From: Tetraselmis striata | Taxonomy: Eukaryota; Chlorophyta; Chlorodendrophyceae; Chlorodendrales; Chlorodendraceae | Assembly: GCA_006384855.1 (NCBI GenBank) | Contig: VCJN01001322.1 | Coordinates: 186,001 to 250,000, forward strand | DNA length: 64,000 nt | Direction of reading: 5' to 3' | Part shown: in pieces, positions 24,250 through 36,278 of the stretch | Layout: every line of letters begins with the position of its first letter | How positions within the stretch are numbered: the stretch's first letter is position 1 | Made by a program: the position numbers and the translations under genes | Notes under the pieces: generated by a model | Databases searched by the model: none | What the model saw: only the letters and a program-made list of their open reading frames with translations | Told to the model about the DNA's origin: nothing

Positions 24250-25209
24250 GATGACCACAATGACAAGCAATCGCGTGGAGGCAGGTCGGGTGGGGCTGTT
24301 GGTGGACATTCAGACCGCTCCGTCGTCGCAGCACCACAACTCGGCCACGGGGCCCCAGGCGGCTTGTGCGTCGCGCCGGAAAGCCTTCGCCGAGCTGACT
24401 GTGGCAACCGCATCGAGGCAGGCTGCATCGGGTTGCTTGTGGGCATACATACTGCCCTTCAGCAGCACCCCCGTCGGCATCTTCGGCGCGTCGCGGCTCG
24501 CCACCCAGCGTGCGCCGTGGCGCGGGTTGCTTCGGTCGCTGCAGCACGAGAGCGCGCGGCGGCCCCCAACTGCCAGAAGCAACTAATAACCACACCACCA
24601 CGGCCACCGCGACCCCACCACCCACTAGCGCCGCGCAACTCTTCTCGCTTTTCTCCCAGCCCCCTTTGAGGCCGCAATGACTGTAGCAACCACATGCATG
24701 GATGCAGGCGGCATTGGGCTGCTTGTGGGTGTGCGGCCGCCCTGCAGCAGCACCCCAGCTCAGGCGAGGTTGTGGAGGAGGCTTGCGGGGCGTTGCGCAA
24801 CATGTGCAGCGTCAAGTCTGGCGGGCCAGGCCTGCTGCTGGCAGAGCTGCAGCTCGATTCAGACCTGCTCTTCCCTGCAGCTGCAGCTGGATTCAGCCAG
24901 AGTGACCACAGCGGCCTGCGGGGCTCTGATGACCGTTGGCCTCAACACCGCTCAGAACCCAGCAGAGGCGGCGAGCTGGAGGCGCTGCCGGAGGTGCAGG
25001 CCGCCCTGCAGCAGCGCCTCATGTCACCAACAGTGGCGGAGACGGCCTGCGGGGCGCTGAGGAGGCTTTGCTGCAGCAGCAAAGAAAGGCATACGGAGGC
25101 GGGCCGGCTGGCGGACCTGAAAGCCGCTCCACACCAGCACCTACCCGGATCAGCCGCAGTGGCAGAGGCGGCTTGCGGGGCGCTGTCAGGTCAAGTACAC
25201 CTTCAGTAG
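24250..25209 (+). pseudogene. Armadillo-repeat protein, broken
   Basis: Repeat units read IEAGCIGLLVGIHTALQQHP, DAGGIGLLVGV, EVVEEACGALRNM, VAETACGALRRLC and AVAEAACGAL, typical of armadillo repeats with about 42-residue spacing. They lie in different frames: the unit near 24420 and the units from 24700 on cannot be read in one frame without gaps, and no start or full repeat fold is seen. A host gene fragment or a poorly predicted multi-exon gene; pseudogene is preferred. Confidence 0.55.
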
Positions 25210-26323
25210 TTCCTACGGGGCGTCGTGGCAGGCCCGCGCAGTCCTGATACTGCGCTGGGGTGGCTGCTGCGCGAGCGTCATGCCGATACAACGACAGTAG
25301 TAACACGTGCTGCGCGGCACGGCATGGCATAGGGCGGCCACCCAGCGGCCTAAGGACCGAAACCACCGAAAAAAGTTGCAGCTGGAATGTGAGGCAGAAT
25401 ACAATGAATTCGCAGCGACGAGGTGCTGTCGGGATGCCGGCAGAGGGAAGCAAGCCGCGTTGTTGCACGCTGACATGGTTAGCCAAGGAGTCCGCCATAT
25501 CAAACAACTGAGAGACATGCTTTGAGCGGCATATAGACATACTGCGGAGTGTTGCGGAGCGGGTCATAATTGTGCTTGCAGTACAGTTCGGCAATCGCCG
25601 AGCAAATCAGCGGCGGCTGGCGGAATTGCTCAAGTTATATTTCCAGCGCACTCCCTGCTCTGCCCTATAAATAAGTACGACCTATTCGTAGGCTGGGCAA
25701 AAGAGAGGCGGAGATGAGTGACAGCGCGCATAAAATAATCCCCGCTACACCCACCGCCGTCGCCTGGCCATCGGCCCCACAGCTTGTGACAGCGCAAACA
25801 CCCAAGACACCGTCGCAACTCAGTAGTGTGCCCTCATTGTTGTCTTCAGATCATCATGTTCCCCTCGCCGGCGTATGGAATCGATCACAGCGTCGCTACA
25901 GCGGAAGTGTTGAACAGGCCGCCCGGAGCCAGGGGGGAAATCACAATACGGGAAATTCACAGTACACGCTCCCAATAGCAGAGGACACTGCAAAGAAGAA
26001 ACCAAAGATGCGCTGCAATGGTAGCAGTGACATCAGCGCGCGGCACCGTCGAACTGAATTTCATAGTCTTGTTGCTCAAGTCGCTTGTGGCGTGTTTCTT
26101 CCCTACTTCCCCTTAATGGCGATTTCTCCCGCCTGCTCTACAAGGATTGTGTCTGCGGCTGTATCTACTCGTACCGCATGTAATCACCGTGCCGAATCCC
26201 ATACATTCAATAAAGCGGAAGAATCAGAGCGAGGTGCACGGCGCCGCCTCGCACCCCCAGAGCACTCCCGGCGTTGTTATTGGTTGGGAGGCGCCGCTCG
26301 TCACATTGGGCCGCCCACGCGCC
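25210..26323. other. Gene-poor region downstream of the DUF1336 gene
   Basis: No supported gene. The part next to 26324 should hold the 3' untranslated region of the DUF1336 gene. Confidence 0.4.
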
Positions 26324-27155
26324 TCAGACGGCCGTGCCGTCAGCGGTGGCTGTCTCGGCGGTGGGCAGCGGGCTGTCCTTGTTGAAGTCCATGCGGTAGT
26401 TGCGTATGCAAGCCAGGACCTGCTCCGGAAGCTCCTCCGGACTGTTGCCCTGCGCGATGGCGGCGGCGCAGGTCAGCGTCATGCCCGCAGAGCACCGCGC
26501 TGGACAGTCCCTCGCAGACCGTGAGCCAGGGGTGGGGGGGGGGACCTGCACAGTGAAGCCCAGCTCAAACACGATCTCGTGCAGGCGCCCGAAGAATGAC
26601 GCCAGCGCCTGCGTATCCGGATCGTGCAGCTCGTGAGAGTCAGCGAGCAGCAACGGCCATGTATTGCCAGGGCAACGTAGAGGAAATAGGCATTTGCTAG
26701 CTGGAGGAGACAATATTGTTGGGGGGGGGGGGGGGGGGGGGGTAAAGGGATGGGGCGCACCCGCCGGGCAACGTAAGCATAGCAGTGCACGTCGAGGTCG
26801 ATCTCCATGTAGTGCTCGCCGGAGAAAAACGCGTGCTGCGGCTTCGTCATGAGCGGCTTGTCGCGGTAGCTGTTGACCAGGCGCGACTCCTGCACGGCGC
26901 CGCACAAGGCAGGGGTTGAGGATAAGCTAGCCGCTGTTGGGCTCATCCGCTTTCGAGGGTAGCATGTGCCGTCCCCTGGCATTTAAGCAGGGGAGCTTCA
27001 GGGGGCACGGCGCCGGGCCTCACCGTGCCCGACAGGACGCCCGTCTCCGTCAGCTGGTCCAGGTTGATGATCCGCGGGATGAGCTTCAGTCGGTCCCGGG
27101 TGTGGGTCCTGCCGAGAGCCGGGCACACGCTTGCTGAGAGTATCCCAAGGAGAGC

Positions 27156-27213
<58 letters not shown>

Positions 27214-27496
27214 GCGCGGGAGGTTACACACAAACCCGGTATGCAAATCACACACACACACACACACACACACAGACGAAGCTTTGCCTGACATCACCTT
27301 ATGATGCCAGGTATGTGTTGTTGACTAGACAGATAGTACGAGGCATGCAGTGCACACGCAAATGCTTGCATGAATATATAAATATACCCATACATACATG
27401 CATTCATATCTACACAGATGGCATGGTATGGCTTAACGCGCCCAACCCGGAGGCCTGCGGGTTGCTAAAGGGGATCACGCGACCCCAATTGGGTGT

Positions 27497-27548
<52 letters not shown>

Positions 27549-30500
27549 CATATACACATGCATAAATGCATACATACTTATACACTTGCATATAGTCACA
27601 CATACTGTAGCGATGAAAATAGATCTGGCAATATATACGTATGTATGTGCGTGTGCGTATAGATTATGCAGCGTCACATAGATTGAAAGCGGTGCGCATG
27701 CGGATGACAGTGGCTTACGTATCATAAACCGCGCTGTTTGGACACTGCTATGGGGATTCAAATGTGTGCGGGGATCGGGGCCCACCCATCGCTCTCAATG
27801 CCATCATCGAAGAACCTCTGCATGAGGCGGAACGCCTCCGGTGTGCTATGCTTCCCCGGGTCATATGCCTCGGGCAGCTCCAAGTAGTATATCACACACA
27901 GGCCGTCGCCGTCAAACGGACCAAAGAACTTGGCCTGCGACCCGAGGCGGCAAGCCGTCAGCAGGATGTATGTGGGCACGGAAGTCAAGCACCGATGTAC
28001 ACCCGGCATTGAGAGTCACACGGCCGCGCGACGTTGGGTCAGCGCTCACCGGGTACTTTGGGATCATGAAGTTGAGGATTAGCTGCGGCGGGAAGCCGCA
28101 GCGCTTAGCGTTGTCGAGCACCGCCTGCGATGGTGTTGGCAGGGTGACTTTCTTGGCGATGTGCTGCGTCTTGAGGTCCACCGTGTAGACGTCCATGGCA
28201 AAGACGCGGTAGACCTCCACCGCGCTGAGCGCCTTCTGCTTGGTTGCCTGCGGGGGGGGAGGGGGGGGGGGGGGGGGGGGCAGAGTGAGCGGGTTGGGCC
28301 CTCAGGGAATAGCTCGTGAGGGGGGAACATCGCACCATCTTATACAACATACAATGCTTAGGTCTCCTAGGGTTTCCAGTACAGCGGAACCCTCTCGGAC
28401 TGGAAGCCCGTCCGGTAAGTAATACGCCCCCCTCTGCACTGCCCTTGACAGCGACTTAGGTTTTAGGGGTTTCAGAAAACCCAAACTCTAGATCTCAAAG
28501 CAAAGGCTAAGGTGTAGGGTTTTTTAACCCTTACCCAAATCTATAGCCGAGGATGAGCTCAGTTTGAGGGAGAACGCAAAAGATCGCCATGCATTCACCC
28601 GTCAGGCCCGCAGGGCCCCCCGCGCAGCCAGGCAGCAGGCGCACCATGTAATGCTTACTCCGCACAGAAAAGTGCGGGCCGTCCGCCTGCTCGTACACGT
28701 GCTTCCCCGCCCAGTGCGCCCCGCGTGGGCCATGCACCGCATCATCACGCATCTGAGTCAGGCCGGCGGATGGGCAGGGCGTGCATATGGCATGAGGTCA
28801 GCGCCGAGCACAGGGCGGCCCACGGAGCCACATGCACGGAGTCCGTCACTGATCCCAGCCTTGTCATGACAAAGCGGGTGGAGCCAGGAGGGAGAGCATC
28901 TGCGAAAGTTCCTCATGGAAGGGAGGAAGAAACTCTAAACATTGAAACCCTGCCACCCAGAGCAGGGCACAGGCTGGCCCACGTGACAGAGCAACACCAG
29001 TGGCGACCGGACCTTCTCCATGAGACAGGGGAAGTGGGGGTGGGGTCAGGGTTGGCAGCTTTAGGTTGCAGGTGTTCAGGTTGTTAGGGTTCTGCGGGTC
29101 CAAGGGAAGGGAAAGCAAGTCGTCTACACAGCAAGGGGTTTGACAGCAGAGAGGGGGGGGGAAGGGGGGGGCGCACCTTGACGTTGGAGGCTCCAACCGC
29201 GGGGTGTAGGGTGGGGATGTACGTCACGTCCGTCTCCTCCATCTCAAACGGGAAGCAGGGCGAAAACTGCCGGTGCAGGTGGACCACTTTGGGGATGGAG
29301 TCCGGCGGCGCTGTGAGGCTGGTAGCCCTGGGCGTCTGCAGGCCCACAGTCGCATGGCGAGGGGGGCGTCAGCGGCATTGTGGCTTTGCGAGGGGGCCTG
29401 TGGCAACATTTGGTATTTGGCATGTCGCCAGCTTTGCGCGGCTTGGCGTGCTTGCAAGGGACATGGGCAAAAGATATGGGCCAATTTCGGGTTGATTGTT
29501 AGAGTTTCGGTTCGCGCAGATAGTTTAATGTAAACTGAGAAATGCCATTTTGGTCATCAACGGCTGGAACCAGGGACAAACAGTAGGTGTACTTTTTAAA
29601 CCTAACAAAAACCCTAAATACTTCCCTGCACGCCGCACTTATTTTACGGTGTGCACCCTGGGAAGGTTCCCGTGTAATTTTCCTACAGTCAGCTTGTTGT
29701 GCTGGTGATTTGGGATGGTGGGGAGGGCAGTCATGTGTGCAGGGGCAGGGGCAGGGGCATGCAGGGGCAGGGCGATGGTCAGGGACGGGGGCAGGGCGCC
29801 GCGCACCGTTCCGGGCATGTTGATGCTCAGGCGCTCTATTACCTGGAAGCAGCAGCAGCAGCGCAGTCGCACAGTAAGTCAGACGCTGTGGCAGGCTGGC
29901 AGGTGCCCACAGCCTGCGTAGGTGCCACCGGCGTTGAAACAACATGACCCCCAACAGCACACACACATATATTACATAATCGGGTTTCGGTGATCGATAT
30001 CTACCCTTGCTGGAGATGCCATTCCCGCTATAGGCAATGAACGGCGACCAGAAGGGACCGTTCCTGACCCTACAAGGCCAAAATGTTCTGAGCAATAGCT
30101 ACCCTGCTGCCAAAAACCCAGACCAGCCAGTCGAGCATCGCCAGTCTCCACCATATCTGCATGATCGATTGCGCCAGGCGGAGAGACCGGGGGGGGGATT
30201 GGGGGGGGGAGGGGGGGGGGAGGGGGGGGGGGGGGGGGGTTCCTGGCTCATTGCGAGCCAGCCCCTGATCCGTGCAATGAGCTGATTGCCGCATGCACTG
30301 ACACTACCGCGCTGGATTTTCTTGAACCCAAGCTCCGCTCAACCCTGGGGCACCTGCCACAGCGAGGTCCTCCTTTGTGCGGGGATCCCCTTCCCGTCCC
30401 GGAGGCAGCACGCCACCCCCTGCCCGTGAGGTCGCCGCTGCGCCGCACCTCGCCCAGCAGCCCGCTCCCTGTGTTGGTCCTCCGAGCGCTCGCGGGGCCT

Positions 30501-31386
30501 GGCGAGGTCACGACGCGGGGCGCGCCCTCCATCGCCTGCTTTGATGGGGATGGCTTCACCTGATGAACGGGGGAGGAGGAGGAGGGTGCCGAAGCCGTCA
30601 GGTTGCCCTGGCAGGATAAACCCCGTGCAGATGGCTTATCGGCAGGTGGGCTGCATAAGGCCACACCTGGTCCAGAGCAAGCTCCTCGCCCCTGGCGCTG
30701 GGCCGCCTGGGAGTGTGGTACGTAGACTCTGTGACCAATTGCGGGATGTAAAGGGGGGGGGGGGGGGGGGGGGGGGTCAGCCCTGTGGGGGACAGCGGAA
30801 GCGCATGAAAAACTCGCGGCTGCTAAGCGACCGGAACAGCAATCGCCCCGCGCTCACCTGCTGGTGTTGCGAGATCGGACGAGCCATCATGGTTGAAATC
30901 CTCCCTGGCGTCAAAAAATTCCTGGCCTACAGGACGCCAGCGGGGGCAGGGGGCTTGCAGGACTGCCGGTGGAAGGGCAGTGGAAGAGGGGGTGGTGGTG
31001 GGGGTGGTGGTGCCGGTGGTTGTGGTTGCTGCATGGAGGGCAGCGCCGCAGGCAGAATAGAGGTGCAGGAAGCTAGGGGCGGCACGTACTGTCCAGCCTC
31101 AAGAGCTTGGAGAGTTTTGAGGAGTGCTCGCCGGTGGTGCAGTTTCCTGTCCACAGCAGGGAAGGCAGCGCGCACGACGTCAATCCAGCGGGGTGCACCT
31201 GTCTTCGGATGACGCTGCGCTGCAAAAAGCCAGCCACGGCGTCGGCGCACCTGCGGGCCCCGCAGATTGCCTGACGGCGGTGTCATCCGCGGCATTCTTA
31301 CCCCTGTTGCTTGCTGCATAATCCGTGCCATTGCTGTCCGGAGCATCTGCAAGGGAATTAGCGATCAGTGCACTGAGAGCGTCCAT
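26324..31386 (-). CDS. EDR2-like DUF1336 protein
   Basis: The EDR2 C-terminal (DUF1336) domain, found in plant and algal proteins often with START or PH domains, is thought to bind lipids and act at membranes. Exons show EFFDAREDFNHDGS (about 30925), HFSVRSKHYM (about 28660), LILNFMIPKYP (about 28070), DGLCVIYYLELPE and RLMQRFFDDG (about 27900-27800), RLVNSYRDKPLMTKPQHAFF then YMEIDLDVHCYAYVAR (about 26890-26780), HEIVFELGFTVQ (about 26560) and the stop at 26324. These match the family order. Introns hold poly-C runs (sense) and TG/CA arrays. The N-terminal part (31386-30927; MDALSALIANSLAD, then a basic stretch and polyproline) is not a clear START or PH domain. More 5' exons may lie up to about 32330. 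Confidence 0.8.
27157..27546. repeat. TG and CA microsatellites in an intron
   Basis: (TG)n at about 27159-27199, (CA)n at about 27250-27274 and a longer (CA)n at about 27497-27546. The first two are complementary and 50 bp apart, so they can fold into a hairpin. They lie inside the DUF1336 gene. Confidence 0.9.
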
Positions 31387-32785
31387 GTCTGGCGGGCGTA
31401 CCGGCGTGGTGAAGGCTCAGGAGGAGGATAATCAGAAAGGGGGGGGGGGGGGGGGCATATCCGCCCGAGTCAGGAGAGGGGGCATTTCTCGAAAAGCAAA
31501 TGCCCACCTCTCTCAGCAGACACGCCCTCATCCCCCTTGCGCTTCTTCCGCTTCAGCGGCACACACATGCACAGCTTCATGGCTGCAAAAGCCCGATGAG
31601 TTCGCCACTTGCCGACGCAACGCTGTGATACTGGCCCCGCCCAGGCTCAATCTCGCCCGCTTTTCCAGTGCGCGGTCACTGAGCTACGTAGAGTGGTCCA
31701 TGATCATGGGCCAGAGATCCAAAGGTGCGGGCCCAAGCCCCCCCCCCCCCCCCCCCCACCCGCCCCCAGGCTGCTCCTCCAGGACGAGCTGGGGGCGCTC
31801 GCGATCCGCGCACGCCTCGATACCCTGGGACTCAGGGAGCACAGTGCACGTCGCAGAGATGGTTCGCGTGAGTTCCACAACAGCTATCGCACGCTGTGTG
31901 CCACAGCAGCAGGTATTCACAGCAGCACCTGACGCGCTGCCCCTGAGCGGCAGTATGCCCGCTATTGGGAGCCCAACAGCAAATATCCGACCCCCGGCCC
32001 CTCTTGCTGGCGTTCCGCGCAGGTCGACACATCGCAACCGACCGCGCCCAGCATGCGCCCCGGACCCCGCATGCATCGCTCGAACGGCGGAGGGGGGGGG
32101 GGGGGGGGGGGGTCTGCCACCGAGTTTGACGTGGCAGGGGAAGGGCACCGGTGGAACTCGTTGGATGAACTGGGCTCGCTCAGTCGCGGTTTCGCGCCAG
32201 ATGTACGACTGTGTACCCCCTCCCCCCCCCCCCCCCCCCCCTCCCGCCCGGGCGCGCGTGCGGTTGCAGCCAGATTCGAAATCCGGCCGAGTCAAATCCC
32301 GTGACCCCCCGACGCTGCGCTGCCTCACAAGTTATAACACGCATTAGCACAGTATTATAGAGGTATAACGCCGCGCATACGTCCGCCAGGGGGCGTAACG
32401 TCCCTCCTTCCGCCGGCGCGGAACTGCCACGCAACGCTGGGCGGGGTGGGCCCACCTGCTACCGTTTCCCCCGCGTCCGTGTCGGTACGCTATATTCGTC
32501 GTATCCTGGCTACGGATACAGCTCGGACATCGCAGTATGCTCTTCGGGGTCAGCCCGCTAAGAAGTATTTGTGGGGTGGGGCCGGCCTCAGACGTATATG
32601 GCAAGCTACAGCATATAGCTGGCGGGCCCGGAAAGTGCTGCTGCTATAGCGCTTTGTTGCTTTGTCCATGGCCAGGCGGCAGCAGGGCATCACGACTTGC
32701 TGTAGCACACTTCCCGCCACCTGATTCCCGTCCGCCCGTCACGATGTGCTCGCCCTCACAGCACGTCCGGCGCGCGCATTTTTGT
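31387..32785. other. Upstream of the DUF1336 gene, possible 5' exons
   Basis: On the minus strand a frame to 32328 contains YIWRETATERAQFIQ and RIFAVGLPIAGILPL; these may be N-terminal exons of the DUF1336 gene, but no known domain is recognised. Four homopolymer runs (31437, 31739, 32090, 32225) lie here, as in introns elsewhere. Confidence 0.35.
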
Positions 32786-33270
32786 TTTCCCGGCCCCGGG
32801 GACAGGACTGGCAACAATGAAGCCCTTATTGCAGCGTCTCTATGACGGGGCCGTTTGGGCCGCGATCCAGGAGATTCGGAAAGCCCTGGGTAGGCGACGC
32901 GGCGTTCTAGTGAAAAAGCAAATTGCCGAAGCATTCTGCACGACTAATTAAAGGCTAGTGAGAGAATTTCCAACATTGGATCACCGTCTAAAATGCACTG
33001 TTGGATCACCGTCTAAAATGATTACATGTGCTAGCTGCAAAATTCAAGAAATCCATGCAGAAATCCAGAAGAGAATCCAGCAATGGGCCACAAGAGGCGG
33101 GAACCGCCATGACAGCCAGGCATCGCCACCAGCCAGCCGCCGCTCCACGCAGTAGGGACGCTCTCCTCAGCACACAATCCCGGGCCACTCCAATAGCGGC
33201 ACTCCAATCACCGTCTAAAATACTGCCATCAAATACCCGGCACTGACTGCAACGAAAGGTCCGCCCTTAC
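32786..33270. mobile_element. Dispersed repeat 'C', copy 1, split by a SINE-like insertion
   Basis: It matches 59929-60191 (shared words GGGACAGGACTGGCA, AAAGCCCTGGGTAGGCGA, AATTGCCGAAGCATTCTGCA). A SINE-like element at 33020-33206 interrupts it. A short internal duplication of GGATCACCGTCTAAAATG precedes the insertion. No terminal inverted repeat or coding frame is seen. Confidence 0.65.
33020..33206 (-). mobile_element. SINE-like element, 187-bp copy
   Basis: It is flanked by a 15-bp direct repeat ATCACCGTCTAAAAT (33005-33019 and 33207-33221). Its 3' end (minus strand) is GCAGCTAGCACATGTAATC, nearly that of the LINE at 36279 (GCTGCTAGCTCATGTAAT). The 5' side stops inside the tandem unit (CCACTCCAATAGCGGCACT). 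Confidence 0.8.
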
Positions 33271-33383
33271 CCGTTTGGGCGTCGACCCATTCGAGTAATG
33301 CGGGTTGAGGCAAGCCCCAGCATCCCGCGGAGCAAAGCACTACGGGAGTGCGATACATATGTGAGGGAGGGCCCGGCGCCATA

Positions 33384-34909
33384 AGGCAGTTCCGATTAAA
33401 TGTTATGCTCCACCCCCCCCCCCCCCCTCCCCCCGCCCCCCGCCCCCCTCCCCCCCAACTATTTTTTATTAGGTCTGACAGTATTGCGTAGGACATGCCC
33501 TTAGCTACATAGAAACTCTTTCAATGCATGGCTGTGTGCATGAGGGTGTTCCTTGCTATATGCAAGCATAAAACGGAGAGGGGTAGGGCACTTTTTGGAA
33601 CCATCAACAAATTACACTCAGCATCAAGGCAACCCAAGGCAAACATATGGTGGCCCTATCCACCCCTCCATGTAGTGCTATGCTGGCGCTGACCTGCTGT
33701 ATGTCGCCGCTACTTGCTGCTACTGTTGCGGCTGCTCTGCCCTCTGATCACCCCTGCTACGCAATGTTGCATGCCTATCTAGCTCATGCAGCTTCTCAGC
33801 ACAGTTCGCCTTGGCGCCTCCCACGAGCACCTGGTACCCGGCATGGTCACTGGTTTTGCATAGGGGCAAAACTATGTTGTACGCTTGTAACTCAGCATCG
33901 GTGAGACCTCCATCTGCATCACCTACCCATCAGCGCGCAGCATCATCAGTGGGCGCAATATAGCAGGGCAGACATTAAGATAAGGCATGGGGCATGTATT
34001 GAGGCAAGAAGGGCGGGGTGCAGATATGGCAGCAAGCCTCACCTGATGACCTTGCAAACGCGACACATAAGGTGGGGATGTACTCCCAAGCGGGGTTCTT
34101 CTTTGTGCGTGTAGTACTCAATCTCCACGGGGGTAGCACATGTCATGCGGTAATCGCAGACGGAGGAAGCAGTATGAGGATGATCCTCATCGAGGGGTTG
34201 CATGCCGCACATGAAGATGTCAGAGTTCTGTGCATCTGCAAGGCTATTGGCAGCCAGCCACCTGCACCACCCGAGGGTCATTGCCATATCAGATGCGATT
34301 GATGTATGCATGACATGTTGAATGCAAGGGGGGCAGAGGAGCCCAGGCACCGCCAGTTGACAGTCTCCTCTGGTGTGACCGGATCTTCAGCGGCTCGGGA
34401 TGCAAACTCCATGTTGGCAGATGTCTTCTCGGAAAAGATGCATCTCGGCTTCTGGCAGTCTGGCTCCTTGCAGCGCACCACCCCACGCATGCGCTGAACT
34501 GTTGCGATCTTTAAGCCCTGCCTACTCTAGCCACTGCCTACTGAATAAGTCGAAGACACTCTTGCCCAAGAGCATGCATTCCCACAGCACAGTCAGCTTC
34601 AGGTTGACTTCGTCATCTGCCATCCTTCGCGACGATGGCGGGCCAAGTTGGGCCAGTGGGAGGTAGCGCGTGACGGCCCACCCCGGTGCAGGGCCGCCGC
34701 CGCTTTATAGTACGGTATCGTTAGTTTGGATGATATAGATACCGTTGCGAGCGCATGCGGTGCGGCGGTGAGAGACCTAGCTCAGGCCACCAGCCGCCCA
34801 ACACTGCTTAAGTACTGAAATGAAAGTTTCGACCCCAAAATAACGCCCCCCCTCAGTTTCCCCCTCCGGAAATCCGGTGCCTAAAACATAACATTAAATC
34901 GTAACTGTG
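33384..34909. mobile_element. Terminal-inverted-repeat DNA element, longer copy with coding DNA
   Basis: The ends GGCAGTTCCGATTAAATG (left) and CATTTAATCGTAACTGTGC (right; minus strand GCACAGTTACGATTTAATG) are diverged inverted repeats of the same family as the 602-bp element at 6557. Outer segments match that element; the middle (about 33900-34700) is present only here and holds a minus-strand Cys-rich frame. It is either the parent of the short element or a copy that picked up other DNA. Confidence 0.6.
34001..34627 (-). pseudogene. Cys-rich protein fragment inside the inverted-repeat element
   Basis: The minus strand begins with MADDEVNLKLTVLWECMLLGKSVFD, broken here as (MADDEVNLKL, TVLWECMLLG), then VRCKEPDCQKPRCIFSEK, FMCGMQPLDEDHP, CATPVEIEYYTHKEEPRLG and LMCRVCK. 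The paired cysteines (C-x4-C, C-x2-C) look zinc-binding. Stops and frame changes near 34530 and 34290 separate the parts unless introns are present. It may be part of the element's own protein; the family is not recognised. Confidence 0.4.
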
Positions 34910-35132
34910 CGGCAGTCTCAGCCGGATAGAGACTCAAAGACAAACAAAGGTGGTGTGCATTGGTGGTGCAAAGGCGAGAGACAACAATAGTTGGTTAACA
35001 CAACGCTTACCACATGGCAGCATTATACAGTACATATATACTCGTAGTCTCAGGTACACATTGTACTAGTACACACAGGTACTAACTCGTAGCATATCGT
35101 ACTCGTATAATTGTCACAACTGCCTACCTGTT
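34910..35132. other. AT-richer spacer
   Basis: No gene. GTAC-rich words at 35030-35110. Confidence 0.35.
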
Positions 35133-36053
35133 CCCCTACCTCTTGGGTTGAGCGGAGGAAAAGGAGAGCCGCATCCGAAATCGCCTGGAATACGTGAGAA
35201 TCGATACCGTTTGCAATACGGTTTTATCACGGATTTTTAGGCGTCCGTCCTCCTCCGTCCTCCCCCATACGCGCTTCGCGCATGAACCGTCATACGTTCG
35301 GTGTTCGCTCGTTTGATTTCACGGTACTGGTACGTGTACGGTAAGATTCTGAATGGATGCGCGTGTATTCTAGCCCAGGCACGTCATATATTCGTTTAAA
35401 ACGCCAAAATAACGCGGTACCGCAGCGCGTTTTTACTGCTGAATCAGCAAGCGAGACTTGCCCTCAATCTTAATATTTATATTATTAATACAGAGACTAT
35501 ACGACGGTGGTCGAAGTATATGCTGTAAAATGATGCTGTAAAAAGGGGTCGCCGCGGTGCGGGGGCAGTCCGCCGACCCGGGGCCCGGCGTCCGTCGACG
35601 GACGGGCGTCGGTCGAACGACGGCGTCCGGCGTCCGGTGCCGGTACAGGCGGCGGGCGTGGCGATTCGCGCCGTGCCCGCCCCGTAGACCTGACGACCGG
35701 CCCGACCTGCGCGGCCTCATGCGGGATGCGGGCCGCCTGTAGGCGGCTTGTACTGTATTGCTGATCTTGTAGTGCTGCTTTTTTTTGGGGGGGCGGGTAA
35801 TGCAACTTTTAGCGGTGGGTTGGGTACCGGCCTTTTTGTAATGCACACCAGTAGTCAGCGGGCCGCTGTTACGCGGCTTGCAGATTTAATCTGGTTTACA
35901 AAATAATACGTCTCTTTTGAAAAATAAATTACTGACAAATCTAACGCTAAAAGCATTATTACCCGGAAACAACAGTATTATTACAAGATCAACACTGCAA
36001 GCCGGCTAAAAGCGGCCCGCATCCCGCACCACGCTCAACCCAAGAGGTAGGGG
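35133..36053. mobile_element. Fold-back-like element bounded by a 22-bp perfect inverted repeat
   Basis: CCCCTACCTCTTGGGTTGAG at 35133 and its reverse complement ending at 36053 are perfect over 22 bp. About 57 bp next to the left end also match 51057-51113, with the same terminal motif, so it is a family end. Inside are three LINE tail copies with the GC hairpin (35721-35750 plus, 35858-35880 plus, 35998-36027 minus). No coding frame is credible. Confidence 0.55.
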
Positions 36054-36278
36054 CACCTCCACAGATCCCCGGCGCGAAGCGCCGCTTAGTTAAGATTCCC
36101 AGAAGGAAAAAATCCAGGGCGCCGTGGAGGGAGGGAGGGACCCTGCCCAAAATAAAGGCAGTTACAAAGGCAGACAATAAAGTCCTCAGGAGGCGTGCGG
36201 GTATGCGCGCAGGGCAGTGACACAGGACAGAAATAACCCTACCGCACCTAGTGATGGTTTGATCGTCATACCCTAATG

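Noticed and set aside
28340-28540. Telomere-like TTTAGGG words
   Set aside because: Only scattered AGGGTTT words, no tandem array.
31325-32347. 340-residue plus-strand open frame
   Set aside because: It runs through poly-P/poly-G tracts opposite the likely 5' exons of the DUF1336 gene, with no family match; GC-driven frame.
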